Of a stretch of 6,002 nucleotides of DNA, positions 1 through 6,002 are shown piece after piece. The notes beneath the pieces are model-generated. The model was not told the origin of the DNA. It saw only the letters and a list, made by a program, of their open reading frames with translations, and did not search any database. The DNA is taken from assembly GCA_016206815.1 (NCBI GenBank), contig JACQQT010000063.1:1-6002 (forward strand), in the 5' to 3' direction. Origin of the DNA: Candidatus Omnitrophota bacterium. GTDB taxonomy: Bacteria; Omnitrophota; Omnitrophia; Omnitrophales; Danuiimicrobiaceae. The translations under genes were made by a program, and so were the position numbers. How positions within the stretch are numbered: the first letter of the stretch is position 1; every line of letters starts with the position of its first letter.

Positions 1-397
1 AATGAAATTTGCCTTGTTTTATATGGCGGAATTCATGAATACCTTTTCAATTTCGGCCATCGTAGCTACCGCTTATTTGGGCGGTTGGCAGGGGCCCTGG
101 CTTCCCAGTTGGCTTTGGTTTTTCCTGAAAACGTACGCTCTGATTTGCGTCATGATGTGGTTTCGCGGAACATTCCCCCGTTTCCGGGTGGATCAACTCA
201 TGGGGTTTGCCTGGAAATTTCTGCTGCCGCTCGCACTAATCAACCTATTGGTCACCGGCATCTGGATTAAACTCCACGGACCCCTCAATCATATCGTTTC
301 ACTTTTCATTTTAGCCGTGTCGCTTTATCTATTGTACTGGGCAAATCATCCTGAAATTCCAAAGAAACGAATCTATCGTTATGCTTACACGGACTAA
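1..397 (+). CDS. nuoH: NADH-quinone oxidoreductase subunit H (NuoH), C-terminal part, 5' truncated by window edge
   Basis: NuoH (ND1/Nqo8 family) is the membrane subunit at the heel of complex I. It forms most of the quinone chamber and links it to the proton channels. Only the last 131 residues are in view. The ATG at 2 matches an internal Met of the family's 'MKFALF..AE' segment after the quinone-site loop, so it is not the start; base 1 ends the preceding codon. Visible family features are the GGW turn (fragment residues 27-29), the RGTFPRFRVDQLM loop (55-67) and the WKFLLPLALINLL helix (71-83), which is the last helix in E. coli NuoH. About 40 more residues follow, with a further hydrophobic stretch (about 96-114) and a basic, aromatic tail. 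The TAA stop is at 395-397 and nuoJ starts 6 nt later. Family assignment is very secure; the full length cannot be seen. Confidence 0.96.
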   Translation, partial: MKFALFYMAEFMNTFSISAIVATAYLGGWQGPWLPSWLWFFLKTYALICVMMWFRGTFPRFRVDQLMGFAWKFLLPLALINLLVTGIWIKLHGPLNHIVSLFILAVSLYLLYWANHPEIPKKRIYRYAYTD

Positions 398-403
398 CTA
401 TCG

Positions 404-907
404 ATGACGACTTTCGGCCCGCTTGCTGCCATTTCATGTTACGCGGCACTCCTCGGAATTTTGACCGTCGCCATTTTGACGGTCACGGTCCGCAATCTAT
501 TTCACGCTGCCATTTTTCTTGCTTTTACCCTCCTTGGTGTTTCGATCATTTATTTCTTTCTCCGCGCCGAGTTTTTGGCGGGCATCCAAATCCTGCTGTA
601 TGTCGGAGCGATTATGACGCTCGTGATTTTCGCCATCATGCTGACCTCCAGAATCGGCGACCCCCAGGTTCCGCAAAGCAACCGCCAGAGGATTCCGGTT
701 TTTATCCTTATCGCGATTTCCGCTTTCTTTTTGATCGGAGCCATCTTGAAAGCCTCCTGGAAAACGATTTCTACCTTGCAAACCACTAACGCGGTCGAAC
801 TGGGCAAAGCGCTCATGGGTGAATTCGTTTTTCCATTCGAGGTGATCTCGCTCGTCCTGTTGATTGCCTTAATCGGTGCCATCGTGGTGGCAAGGAGCGA
901 CCCATGA
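404..907 (+). CDS. nuoJ: NADH-quinone oxidoreductase subunit J (NuoJ)
   Basis: NuoJ (ND6/Nqo10 family) is a small membrane subunit between NuoH and NuoK. Its third helix takes part in coupling quinone chemistry to the pumps. The 167 residues are close to the usual bacterial length, and about five hydrophobic segments can be read. The family core is clear: AEFLAGIQILLYVGAIM at residues 55-71, holding the helix-3 YVGAIM motif, and the C-terminal PFE motif at 144-146 followed by the final helix ending IGAIVVAR. The start at 404 gives a typical NuoJ N-terminus; only a weak GGA (391-393) stands in for a Shine-Dalgarno, so coupling to nuoH translation 6 nt upstream is likely. The stop (905-907) overlaps the nuoK start. 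The expected upstream neighbour nuoI is absent. No missing key residue is apparent. Confidence 0.97.
   Translation: MTTFGPLAAISCYAALLGILTVAILTVTVRNLFHAAIFLAFTLLGVSIIYFFLRAEFLAGIQILLYVGAIMTLVIFAIMLTSRIGDPQVPQSNRQRIPVFILIAISAFFLIGAILKASWKTISTLQTTNAVELGKALMGEFVFPFEVISLVLLIALIGAIVVARSDP
892..897 (+). promoter_or_regulatory. Shine-Dalgarno of nuoK
   Basis: AAGGAG lies inside the 3' end of nuoJ, 6 nt before the ATG at 904 and 9 nt before the ATG at 907. Both spacings are workable, so it does not decide between the two adjacent Met codons. Confidence 0.8.
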
Positions 908-1218
908 TGGCCATTCCGCTTTCCCACCTGCTTGTGTTCTCGGCGCTTTTATTTTTAACGGGCCTTTACGGCGCCCTCACCCGGCGAAATGCGGTCGGGA
1001 TTTTAATGTCGATCGAAATCATGTTGAATGCCGTCAATGTCAATTTCGTTGCGTTTGCCGGAATGTTGAATGCGCCGCCTGAACTCGGGCAGGTTTTCGT
1101 CATTTTTATCATCGTCCTGGCGGCTACCACCGCCGCGGTCGGATTGGCGATCGTGATGGCGATTTATCGAAACCAAAAAACAATTTATACCGATGAGATC
1201 GACCTTCTAAAATGGTAA
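904..1218 (+). CDS. nuoK: NADH-quinone oxidoreductase subunit K (NuoK), conserved second Glu replaced by Thr
   Basis: NuoK (ND4L/Nqo11, MrpC-related) is a three-helix subunit between NuoJ and NuoN that carries two buried glutamates of the proton pathway. The 104 residues match the family size. The N-terminus IPLSH, the RRN turn (27-29), and the helix-2 motif around SIEIMLN with Glu38 (equivalent to E. coli E36) are all present. In helix 3, an ungapped alignment from GQV (62-64) to GLAI (80-83) puts Thr76 where E. coli has E72; neighbouring residue 75 is also Thr. No other acidic residue lies within helix 3. The C-terminal tail ending in DLLKW is family-like. The start overlaps the nuoJ stop as ATGA (904-907); the ATG at 907 would also serve and would shorten the protein by one residue. 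The stop overlaps the nuoL start. Assignment is secure; the effect of the substitution on pumping is not known. Confidence 0.96.
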   Translation: MMAIPLSHLLVFSALLFLTGLYGALTRRNAVGILMSIEIMLNAVNVNFVAFAGMLNAPPELGQVFVIFIIVLAATTAAVGLAIVMAIYRNQKTIYTDEIDLLKW

Positions 1219-3125
1219 TGAATCCTTTACTCATTCCTTTGCTGCCTTTGATTTCCTTCGCGGCGATTATTTTCTTCGGAAAATGGCTGAAGGAAAAAAG
1301 CGCCTGGGTGGCCGTTTCTGCCTCGGCTTTATCCTGCCTTGTTTCGTTCAAATCTATCGGTGAGGTGATCGGCGGGCGCAATTTCCATGAGGCCTTTACC
1401 TGGATTTTGATCAACCGGATTCCGATTGAATTCGGAATTTCCATTGATCCGCTGGCCGCAGTCATGCTCTTTGTGGTCACCTTCATCGGAACCATGATCG
1501 TCGTTTATTCCGTCGGCTATATGCACGGAGATCCCCGATACCCGCGTTTCTTTGCTTATCTTTCCCTTTTTCTTTTTTCGATGCTCGGTCTCGTGCTTTC
1601 CTCCACGCTCGTTCAGATTTATGTGTTTTGGGAACTGGTGGGGTTGTGCTCTTACTTTTTGATCGGATTTTGGTTTGAGAAAAAAGAAGCGGCGGAGGCG
1701 GGCCGGAAAGCGTTTATCGCCAACCGCATCGGCGACATTGGTTTTTTTCTGGGGATCATAACGTTCTTTTATGCCACCGGAACGATGCGTTTCGTTGACA
1801 TTCAGCCGGAATTCATCCAAGCGCAGGCGGGTTCTGCTATTTTAACCGTAAGCGCACTGCTTCTTTTTTGCGGAGCGGTCGGAAAATCAGCTCAGTTTCC
1901 GCTTCACGTGTGGCTGCCGGATGCGATGGAAGGGCCGACGCCGGTGAGTGCGCTCATTCATGCGGCGACGATGGTGGCAGCCGGTGTTTACATGGTGGCA
2001 CGGCTTTTTCCGCTCTTTCATGCCTGTCCGGAAGCTTCCCAAATCGTCGCTGGAATCGGTACGTGGACGGCGTTCATGGCCGCTTTCTTCGCGCTGACCC
2101 AAATGGACATCAAAAAAGTGCTTGCCTACTCTACGATCAGCCAACTGGGTTACATGATTGCGGCGTTGGGCGTAGGCGGAATGACAGCCGGTACTTTTCA
2201 TTTAATGACGCACGCATTTTTCAAAGCCCTGCTCTTCCTGGGGGCGGGGAGCGTCATTCACGGTGCAGGCGTCCAGGATATGCGCGAGATGGGGGGCTTG
2301 AGAAAGTCCATGCCCATTACCTTTTGGACTTTTGTGGTGGCAACGGCCGCGATTGCGGGGATTCCTCCCTTTTCCGGATTCTGGAGCAAGGATGAAATTC
2401 TCTTAAGCGCAATTGGATCGGACCACCGGATTATTTTCTGGATCCTCATGATCACGGCCGCGATGACTTCCTTTTATATGTTCCGGCTTTTATTTCTCAC
2501 GTTTTTCGGCGAAACGCGGGGGAAACGCGCCCCGCACGAATCTCCCGCTGTGATGACCGTTCCGCTCATCATTTTAGCGATCGGTGCGGCAGGGATTGGT
2601 CTTCTAGGATCCCCGTGGGCGCATCATTGGATTCAAAATTTTCTAGCCGGCCATCCGGAAGAAATCCAAATGAACTCGTTTGTCGCCACCATCTCCATCG
2701 CCGCCAGCGCCATCGGCCTTCTCATCGCTTTTATTTTCTACATTCTCAATCCGGATCTTCCCAAACGGTTTGCTAAAAAATACTGGCTGCTGTATGCCGC
2801 TTCCAGCCACAAACTCTGGATGGATGAAATGTATCAGGCAACTTTCATCCGCTGGTTCAAACAAATCGCCCGTTTCAGCTTCAAGTTCGATGAGGCGGTG
2901 ATCGACCGAACCGTGAATGAGGTAGGACGGAAAACCGTTTGGACCTCCAAGATCAAGAACTGGTTTGATCAATATATCGTAGACGGCCTGGTCAACCTCA
3001 CGGGCCGCCTCACGCAAATGACAGGCGCTGTCCTCCGGCTGATTCAAACCGGTTATATTCACAACTATCTGTTTGTTTTATTACTCGGTGTCTTAATCAT
3101 CGGCTATGCCGTCTTCAACACGTAG
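1218..3125 (+). CDS. nuoL: NADH-quinone oxidoreductase subunit L (NuoL)
   Basis: NuoL (ND5/Nqo12) is the distal antiporter-like proton pump and carries the long lateral helix along the membrane arm. Numbered from the ATG at 1218 (635 residues; E. coli has 613), the pump residues are present: Glu139 (FWELVGLCSYFLIGFW), Asp173 (NRIGDIGF), Lys223 (GKSAQFPLHVWLPDAMEG), His248 (LIHAATMVAAG), His328/His332 and Lys336 (HLMTHAFFKALLFLG), and Lys391-Asp392 (FWSKDEIL). These match E. coli E144, D178, K229, H254, H334/H338/K342 and K399/D400. Residues about 525-610 form the lateral-helix region, ending in IQTGYIHNYL before a last hydrophobic segment. The start at 1218 gives the typical MNPLLIPLLPL opening and shares one base with the nuoK stop (TAATG). 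The in-frame ATG at 1212 (637 residues) is possible. No good Shine-Dalgarno is seen for either, so translation probably depends on coupling to nuoK. Confidence 0.96.
   Translation: MNPLLIPLLPLISFAAIIFFGKWLKEKSAWVAVSASALSCLVSFKSIGEVIGGRNFHEAFTWILINRIPIEFGISIDPLAAVMLFVVTFIGTMIVVYSVGYMHGDPRYPRFFAYLSLFLFSMLGLVLSSTLVQIYVFWELVGLCSYFLIGFWFEKKEAAEAGRKAFIANRIGDIGFFLGIITFFYATGTMRFVDIQPEFIQAQAGSAILTVSALLLFCGAVGKSAQFPLHVWLPDAMEGPTPVSALIHAATMVAAGVYMVARLFPLFHACPEASQIVAGIGTWTAFMAAFFALTQMDIKKVLAYSTISQLGYMIAALGVGGMTAGTFHLMTHAFFKALLFLGAGSVIHGAGVQDMREMGGLRKSMPITFWTFVVATAAIAGIPPFSGFWSKDEILLSAIGSDHRIIFWILMITAAMTSFYMFRLLFLTFFGETRGKRAPHESPAVMTVPLIILAIGAAGIGLLGSPWAHHWIQNFLAGHPEEIQMNSFVATISIAASAIGLLIAFIFYILNPDLPKRFAKKYWLLYAASSHKLWMDEMYQATFIRWFKQIARFSFKFDEAVIDRTVNEVGRKTVWTSKIKNWFDQYIVDGLVNLTGRLTQMTGAVLRLIQTGYIHNYLFVLLLGVLIIGYAVFNT
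2886..3008 (+). repeat. Protein-level internal repeat in the NuoL lateral-helix region
   Basis: Two 15-residue units, FDEAVIDRTVNEVGR (NuoL residues 557-571) and FDQYIVDGLVNLTGR (583-597), share 7 identical positions (F, D, D, V, N, G, R) plus two V/I swaps. They recur every 26 residues. The second unit matches the usual 'D..vvDG.VN' segment before the QTG motif; the first looks like an added copy. The similarity is seen in protein rather than in DNA, which suggests an old duplication. Confidence 0.6.
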
Positions 3126-3128
3126 GAG
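3124..3128 (+). promoter_or_regulatory. Shine-Dalgarno of nuoM, overlapping the nuoL stop codon
   Basis: AGGAG begins within the TAG stop of nuoL (3123-3125) and lies 6 nt before the nuoM ATG at 3135. It supports that start and would let ribosomes finishing nuoL re-initiate on nuoM. Confidence 0.85.
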
Positions 3129-3134
3129 ATTAAA

Positions 3135-4607
3135 ATGAATATCCCGATTTTAAGTTGGCTTATTTTCTTGCCGCTGTCAGGCATGTTGATCACTTTGTTC
3201 CTTCCGCGCGGACGACACAACACGATCCGCGCCGTTGCCACGATCATCACAGGATTGACCCTTCTGCTCGCACTTCGCCTGGTTTGTATCTTTGATCTGA
3301 ACACAAGCCAGATGCAATTTGTTGAACGCGCCGGCTGGATTCCGCAGTTGAATGTGTTTTATCACTTAGGCGTAGACGGCATCAGCCTGTTGATGATATT
3401 CGCAACCGCGCTTTTGTCTTTTCTTGCCTGCATTGCCTCTTACGGAATCCGGGAACGGGTGAAGGAGTACTTCGCGCTCTATCTTTTGCTCGAAGTCGGC
3501 ATGATGGGAACCTTTCTGGCGCTTGATTTATTCCTGTTCTACATTTTCTGGGAAGTCGTCCTGGTGCCGATGTATTTTCTGATCGGAATCTGGGGAGGGT
3601 CCCGGAAAGAATATGCGGCCATCAAGTTTTTCCTGTACACGTTGGCCGGAAGCATGTTCATGCTCATCGGAATCCTCGCTCTCTTTTTTGCAAGCAACCC
3701 GCATACGTTCAATATGCTGGAACTCGGTCAAAACACATTTACCTTGCGGTTCCAACAAATCATCTTTCTGGCTCTGTTCCTCGGGTTTGCGATTAAAGTC
3801 CCGATTTTTCCGTTCCACACCTGGCTTCCCGACGCACACGTGGAAGCGCCGACCCCCATCAGCGTGCTCCTGGCGGGCGTTCTTCTGAAAATGGGGGCCT
3901 ACGGTTTTTATCGAATCAGCTACCCGATTCTCCCGGAGGGTGCCCGTTGGTTCGGCCCGGCCATGGGAGTCCTGGCGGTGATCGGAATTATCTACGGCGG
4001 TTTCGTGGCGTTCGCGCAAAAGGATTTTAAGAAAATGGTGGCGTATTCAAGCGTCAGCCACATGGGTTTTGTGTTACTGGGGCTTGCGGTATTCACCACA
4101 ACCGGCATGAACGGAGCACTGCTTCAAATGTTCAATCATGCCATGATTACCGGCGGGCTCTTCTTGTTGGTGGGGGTGCTGTACGACCGGGCACATACGC
4201 GGGACTTGGATGCCTTTGGCGGCGTGTGGGTGAAAATGCCGGTTTATGGCGGCATTCTTGTTTTCATCTCCCTGGCCTCGCTCGGTCTGCCCGGACTCGC
4301 TGGTTTTGTCAGTGAATTCATGGTCTTGCTTGGGAGCTTCGCGGTTTATCGCTGGATGACGGTCGCCGCATGCGTCGGAATTCTGCTGGCTGCCGCATAT
4401 CTTCTTTACATGATTCAGCGGGTCTTGCTGGGAAAACAAAATCCGAAGTGGTCTCAACTGAAGGACATTTCAATCCGTGAAATCATCACGCTCCTGCCGC
4501 TCATGATTCTGATTCTGGCCATCGGCGTCTACCCCAAAATGATCCTTCAATACATGACGCCTACGATTCAAGCTTTGGTGGGTGTGCTGGGAGGAAATCC
4601 GGCGTGA
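3135..4607 (+). CDS. nuoM: NADH-quinone oxidoreductase subunit M (NuoM)
   Basis: NuoM (ND4/Nqo13) is the middle antiporter-like proton pump of the membrane arm, between NuoN and NuoL. The 490 residues are close to E. coli's 509, with about 14 hydrophobic helices expected. The pump residues are all present: Glu140 (IFWEVVLVPMYFLIGIWGG), Lys221 (FAIKVPIFPFHTWLPDAHVE), Lys252 (LLKMGAYGFYR), His309 (SSVSHMGFV), His335 (MFNHAMITGGLF) and Glu394 (GFVSEFMVL). They correspond to E. coli E144, K234, K265, H322, H348 and E407; the constant offset of 13 after the first site implies no gaps in the core. The terminal Glu of the last motif, in place of a Lys, distinguishes NuoM from NuoL and NuoN. The gene starts 9 nt after the nuoL stop with a good Shine-Dalgarno, and its stop overlaps the nuoN GTG. 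No insertion suggesting the two-NuoM variant of complex I is visible. Confidence 0.97.
   Translation: MNIPILSWLIFLPLSGMLITLFLPRGRHNTIRAVATIITGLTLLLALRLVCIFDLNTSQMQFVERAGWIPQLNVFYHLGVDGISLLMIFATALLSFLACIASYGIRERVKEYFALYLLLEVGMMGTFLALDLFLFYIFWEVVLVPMYFLIGIWGGSRKEYAAIKFFLYTLAGSMFMLIGILALFFASNPHTFNMLELGQNTFTLRFQQIIFLALFLGFAIKVPIFPFHTWLPDAHVEAPTPISVLLAGVLLKMGAYGFYRISYPILPEGARWFGPAMGVLAVIGIIYGGFVAFAQKDFKKMVAYSSVSHMGFVLLGLAVFTTTGMNGALLQMFNHAMITGGLFLLVGVLYDRAHTRDLDAFGGVWVKMPVYGGILVFISLASLGLPGLAGFVSEFMVLLGSFAVYRWMTVAACVGILLAAAYLLYMIQRVLLGKQNPKWSQLKDISIREIITLLPLMILILAIGVYPKMILQYMTPTIQALVGVLGGNPA
4590..4594 (+). promoter_or_regulatory. Shine-Dalgarno of nuoN, deciding a GTG start
   Basis: GGAGG lies in the last codons of nuoM, 9 nt before the GTG at 4604. 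The first in-frame ATG downstream is at 4691, which would remove the first 29 residues including most of the first helix. The site therefore favours the GTG start. Confidence 0.8.
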
Positions 4608-6002
4608 TCCCACCATCCTTGAACGCTCTCGACAGCCTTTTCTTTTTCCGATCCGAAATCGTTCTGGCAATTGCCATCTTTACGATTCTCATGATCGACT
4701 TTTTCATCCCGCGGAAAAAATGGCTGGGCTGGTTGAGTCTCGTTGCTTTAGTGATCGCCTTTTCGGTATCGCCCCGTTTTTATCCGGACGAAACCCTTTT
4801 CTTTAATTTCTATGCGTGGGATCCGTTCACATTCTTTTTCAAAATGATCGCCTACGCCACGATCGGCCTGACGATCCTGGCAAGCCTTTCCTATGAAAAA
4901 ATCCCGGAACAGCAACATGGAGAGCTCTATATCCTCCTCCTTGCGATGGCGCTGCTCCTCACGATCATGGGGGGGGTCACGAATCTGCTGATGGTTTTCA
5001 TCGCGATTGAATCGGTTTCCTTAACGTCTTACCTTCTGGTCGGTTTTCAAAAATTTGACAAACGTTCCAGTGAGGCGTCGCTGAAATATCTTCTCTTCGG
5101 TGCGGTTTCCTCAGCCATCATGCTGTTTGGGATGTCGCTTTTGTTTGGCGCCGCTCAATCGATCGATCTCGCGGCCATCGGAACGATTTTGGCTCAATCG
5201 TCTGAGGCGGGCATGCACACCATTATTTTGCTCAGCATGATGCTGATTTTAACCGGAATCGGATTTAAAATTTCAATGGTTCCCTTCCATATGTGGGCAC
5301 CCGACGTCTACCAAGGAGCCCCAACCCCCATTACGGCATTCTTGACCGTCGCTCCAAAAGCGCTTGGCTTCGCTGTTTTGGCCAGAGTTCTTTTGATCGC
5401 GTTTCCTGGCCTTGCTCACCAGTGGACTTTTCTCGCAACGATCCTTGCAATTTTAACGATGACCGTGGGAAATTTAGTTGCGATCGTTCAAACCGACGTC
5501 AAGCGTTTGATCGGATATTCCAGCATTGCACAGGCAGGTTATATTCTGGTGGGAATTGCGGTTGCTTCCAAACTCGGACTTCAAGCAACGCTCGTTTATG
5601 TAGTCACGTACCTTTTCACGAATCTGGGCGCTTTCTTTACCGTTCTCGCGATCGAACGCAACGCAGGAACGAACCAAATCGATGCGTACAACGGCCTTTC
5701 CGTCCGCAACCCGATTCTCGCGGCAGCTCTGACGCTTTTCCTGCTGTCACTCGCCGGCATTCCGCCTTTGGCCGGATTCGTCGGGAAAATCTACATTTTT
5801 TCCGCCGCGGTTAGCGCCAACTCTGCTCCGCTTGCCATCGCCATTGCGCTCAACTCTGCGGTTGCCGCCTACTATTACTTCAAAGTCGTCAGAGCCATGT
5901 ATTTGGTTCCAGCGACCGACCTCAACAAATTAAACAACCCCCTCCCCATTAAAATTGCCGTGACCTTAACGCTGGCGGGTGTTTTTTTGATCGGACTTTG
6001 GC
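4604..6002 (+). CDS. nuoN: NADH-quinone oxidoreductase subunit N (NuoN), 3' end beyond the window
   Basis: NuoN (ND2/Nqo14) is the antiporter-like pump next to NuoK, first of the three in the arm. I read it from a GTG overlapping the nuoM stop (GTGA, 4604-4607); the frame stays open to the window end, giving 466 complete codons. Family members are usually about 480-500 residues, so only a short C-terminal piece should be missing. Key residues are present: Glu136 (FIAIESVSLTSYLLVGF), Lys161 (EASLKYLLFGA), Lys222 (GFKISMVPFHMWAPDVYQGA), Lys252 (TVAPKALGFA) and Lys395 (GIPPLAGFVGKIYIF). These match E. coli E133, K158, K217, K247 and K395. Translation is probably coupled to nuoM and helped by GGAGG at 4590-4594. 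An 8-G tract lies inside the gene without breaking the frame. Assignment is very secure; the start is likely but not proven. Confidence 0.95.
   Translation, partial: MIPPSLNALDSLFFFRSEIVLAIAIFTILMIDFFIPRKKWLGWLSLVALVIAFSVSPRFYPDETLFFNFYAWDPFTFFFKMIAYATIGLTILASLSYEKIPEQQHGELYILLLAMALLLTIMGGVTNLLMVFIAIESVSLTSYLLVGFQKFDKRSSEASLKYLLFGAVSSAIMLFGMSLLFGAAQSIDLAAIGTILAQSSEAGMHTIILLSMMLILTGIGFKISMVPFHMWAPDVYQGAPTPITAFLTVAPKALGFAVLARVLLIAFPGLAHQWTFLATILAILTMTVGNLVAIVQTDVKRLIGYSSIAQAGYILVGIAVASKLGLQATLVYVVTYLFTNLGAFFTVLAIERNAGTNQIDAYNGLSVRNPILAAALTLFLLSLAGIPPLAGFVGKIYIFSAAVSANSAPLAIAIALNSAVAAYYYFKVVRAMYLVPATDLNKLNNPLPIKIAVTLTLAGVFLIGLW

Noticed and set aside
2..4. ATG at the window edge as the start of a short 131-residue protein
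   Set aside because: The Met matches an internal position of NuoH; the protein is truncated by the window edge rather than being a short gene.
1329..1820. 163-codon open frame on the - strand within nuoL
   Set aside because: It lies fully opposite a secure NuoL coding region. Its translation is charged and low-complexity with no family signature, as expected for the antisense of a hydrophobic protein.
1868..2395. 175-codon + strand open frame in another frame of nuoL
   Set aside because: It overlaps the core pump helices of NuoL, and its translation resembles no membrane or soluble family. No ribosome site supports it.
3126..3134. Possible promoter or terminator between nuoL and nuoM
   Set aside because: The gap is only 9 nt and holds a ribosome site, with no room for a promoter and no hairpin followed by a T run.
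3528..4019. 163-codon open frame on the - strand within nuoM
   Set aside because: It is antisense to the most conserved part of NuoM and is rich in E, D, R, H and Q with no recognisable domain, so it is a shadow frame.
3135..4607. Possibility that nuoL/nuoM/nuoN are Mrp-type Na+/H+ antiporter or hydrogenase subunits
   Set aside because: The neighbours nuoH, nuoJ and nuoK, the order L-M-N, the NuoL lateral-helix region and the subunit-specific Glu394 of NuoM all fit complex I.
5293..5814. 173-codon + strand open frame
   Set aside because: It is an out-of-frame shadow of nuoN, whose own frame (from the GTG at 4604) carries the conserved Lys222, Lys252 and Lys395 motifs.

Overview
The window holds the 3' part of a respiratory complex I (proton-pumping NADH:quinone oxidoreductase, NDH-1) operon. 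All genes lie on the + strand: the 3' end of nuoH, complete nuoJ, nuoK, nuoL and nuoM, and nuoN cut by the right window edge. Together they encode the membrane arm apart from NuoA, which is not in view. Nearly every base is coding. The longest gap between genes is 9 nt, and three of the five junctions overlap.

Layout: nuoH C-terminal part (1-397); nuoJ (404-907); nuoK (904-1218, ATGA overlap with nuoJ); nuoL (start at 1218 or 1212, to 3125, overlapping the nuoK stop); nuoM (3135-4607, with a Shine-Dalgarno that includes part of the nuoL stop codon); nuoN (from a GTG at 4604 overlapping the nuoM stop, to the window end). No promoter, terminator, RNA gene, mobile element or CRISPR array is visible. 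The window looks like the interior of one polycistronic transcript.

How the parts work together (family knowledge): NuoH forms the quinone chamber and first proton half-channel. NuoJ and NuoK carry the polar 'E-channel' along the membrane midplane. NuoN, NuoM and NuoL are three homologous antiporter-like pumps. Their key Lys/Glu/His residues are all present here, so the pumps look functional. NuoL also has the long lateral helix running back along the arm.

Organism: a bacterium, with base composition near half GC. Good Shine-Dalgarno sequences precede nuoK, nuoM and nuoN. The sequences do not let me name a phylum. An uncultured or little-studied lineage is possible, but that is a guess.

Departures from the textbook operon: nuoI is not between nuoH and nuoJ; the second conserved membrane glutamate of NuoK (E72 in E. 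coli) is a threonine; NuoH has an extra C-terminal hydrophobic helix; and the NuoL lateral-helix region contains a 26-residue-period internal repeat. I see no wholly new system.
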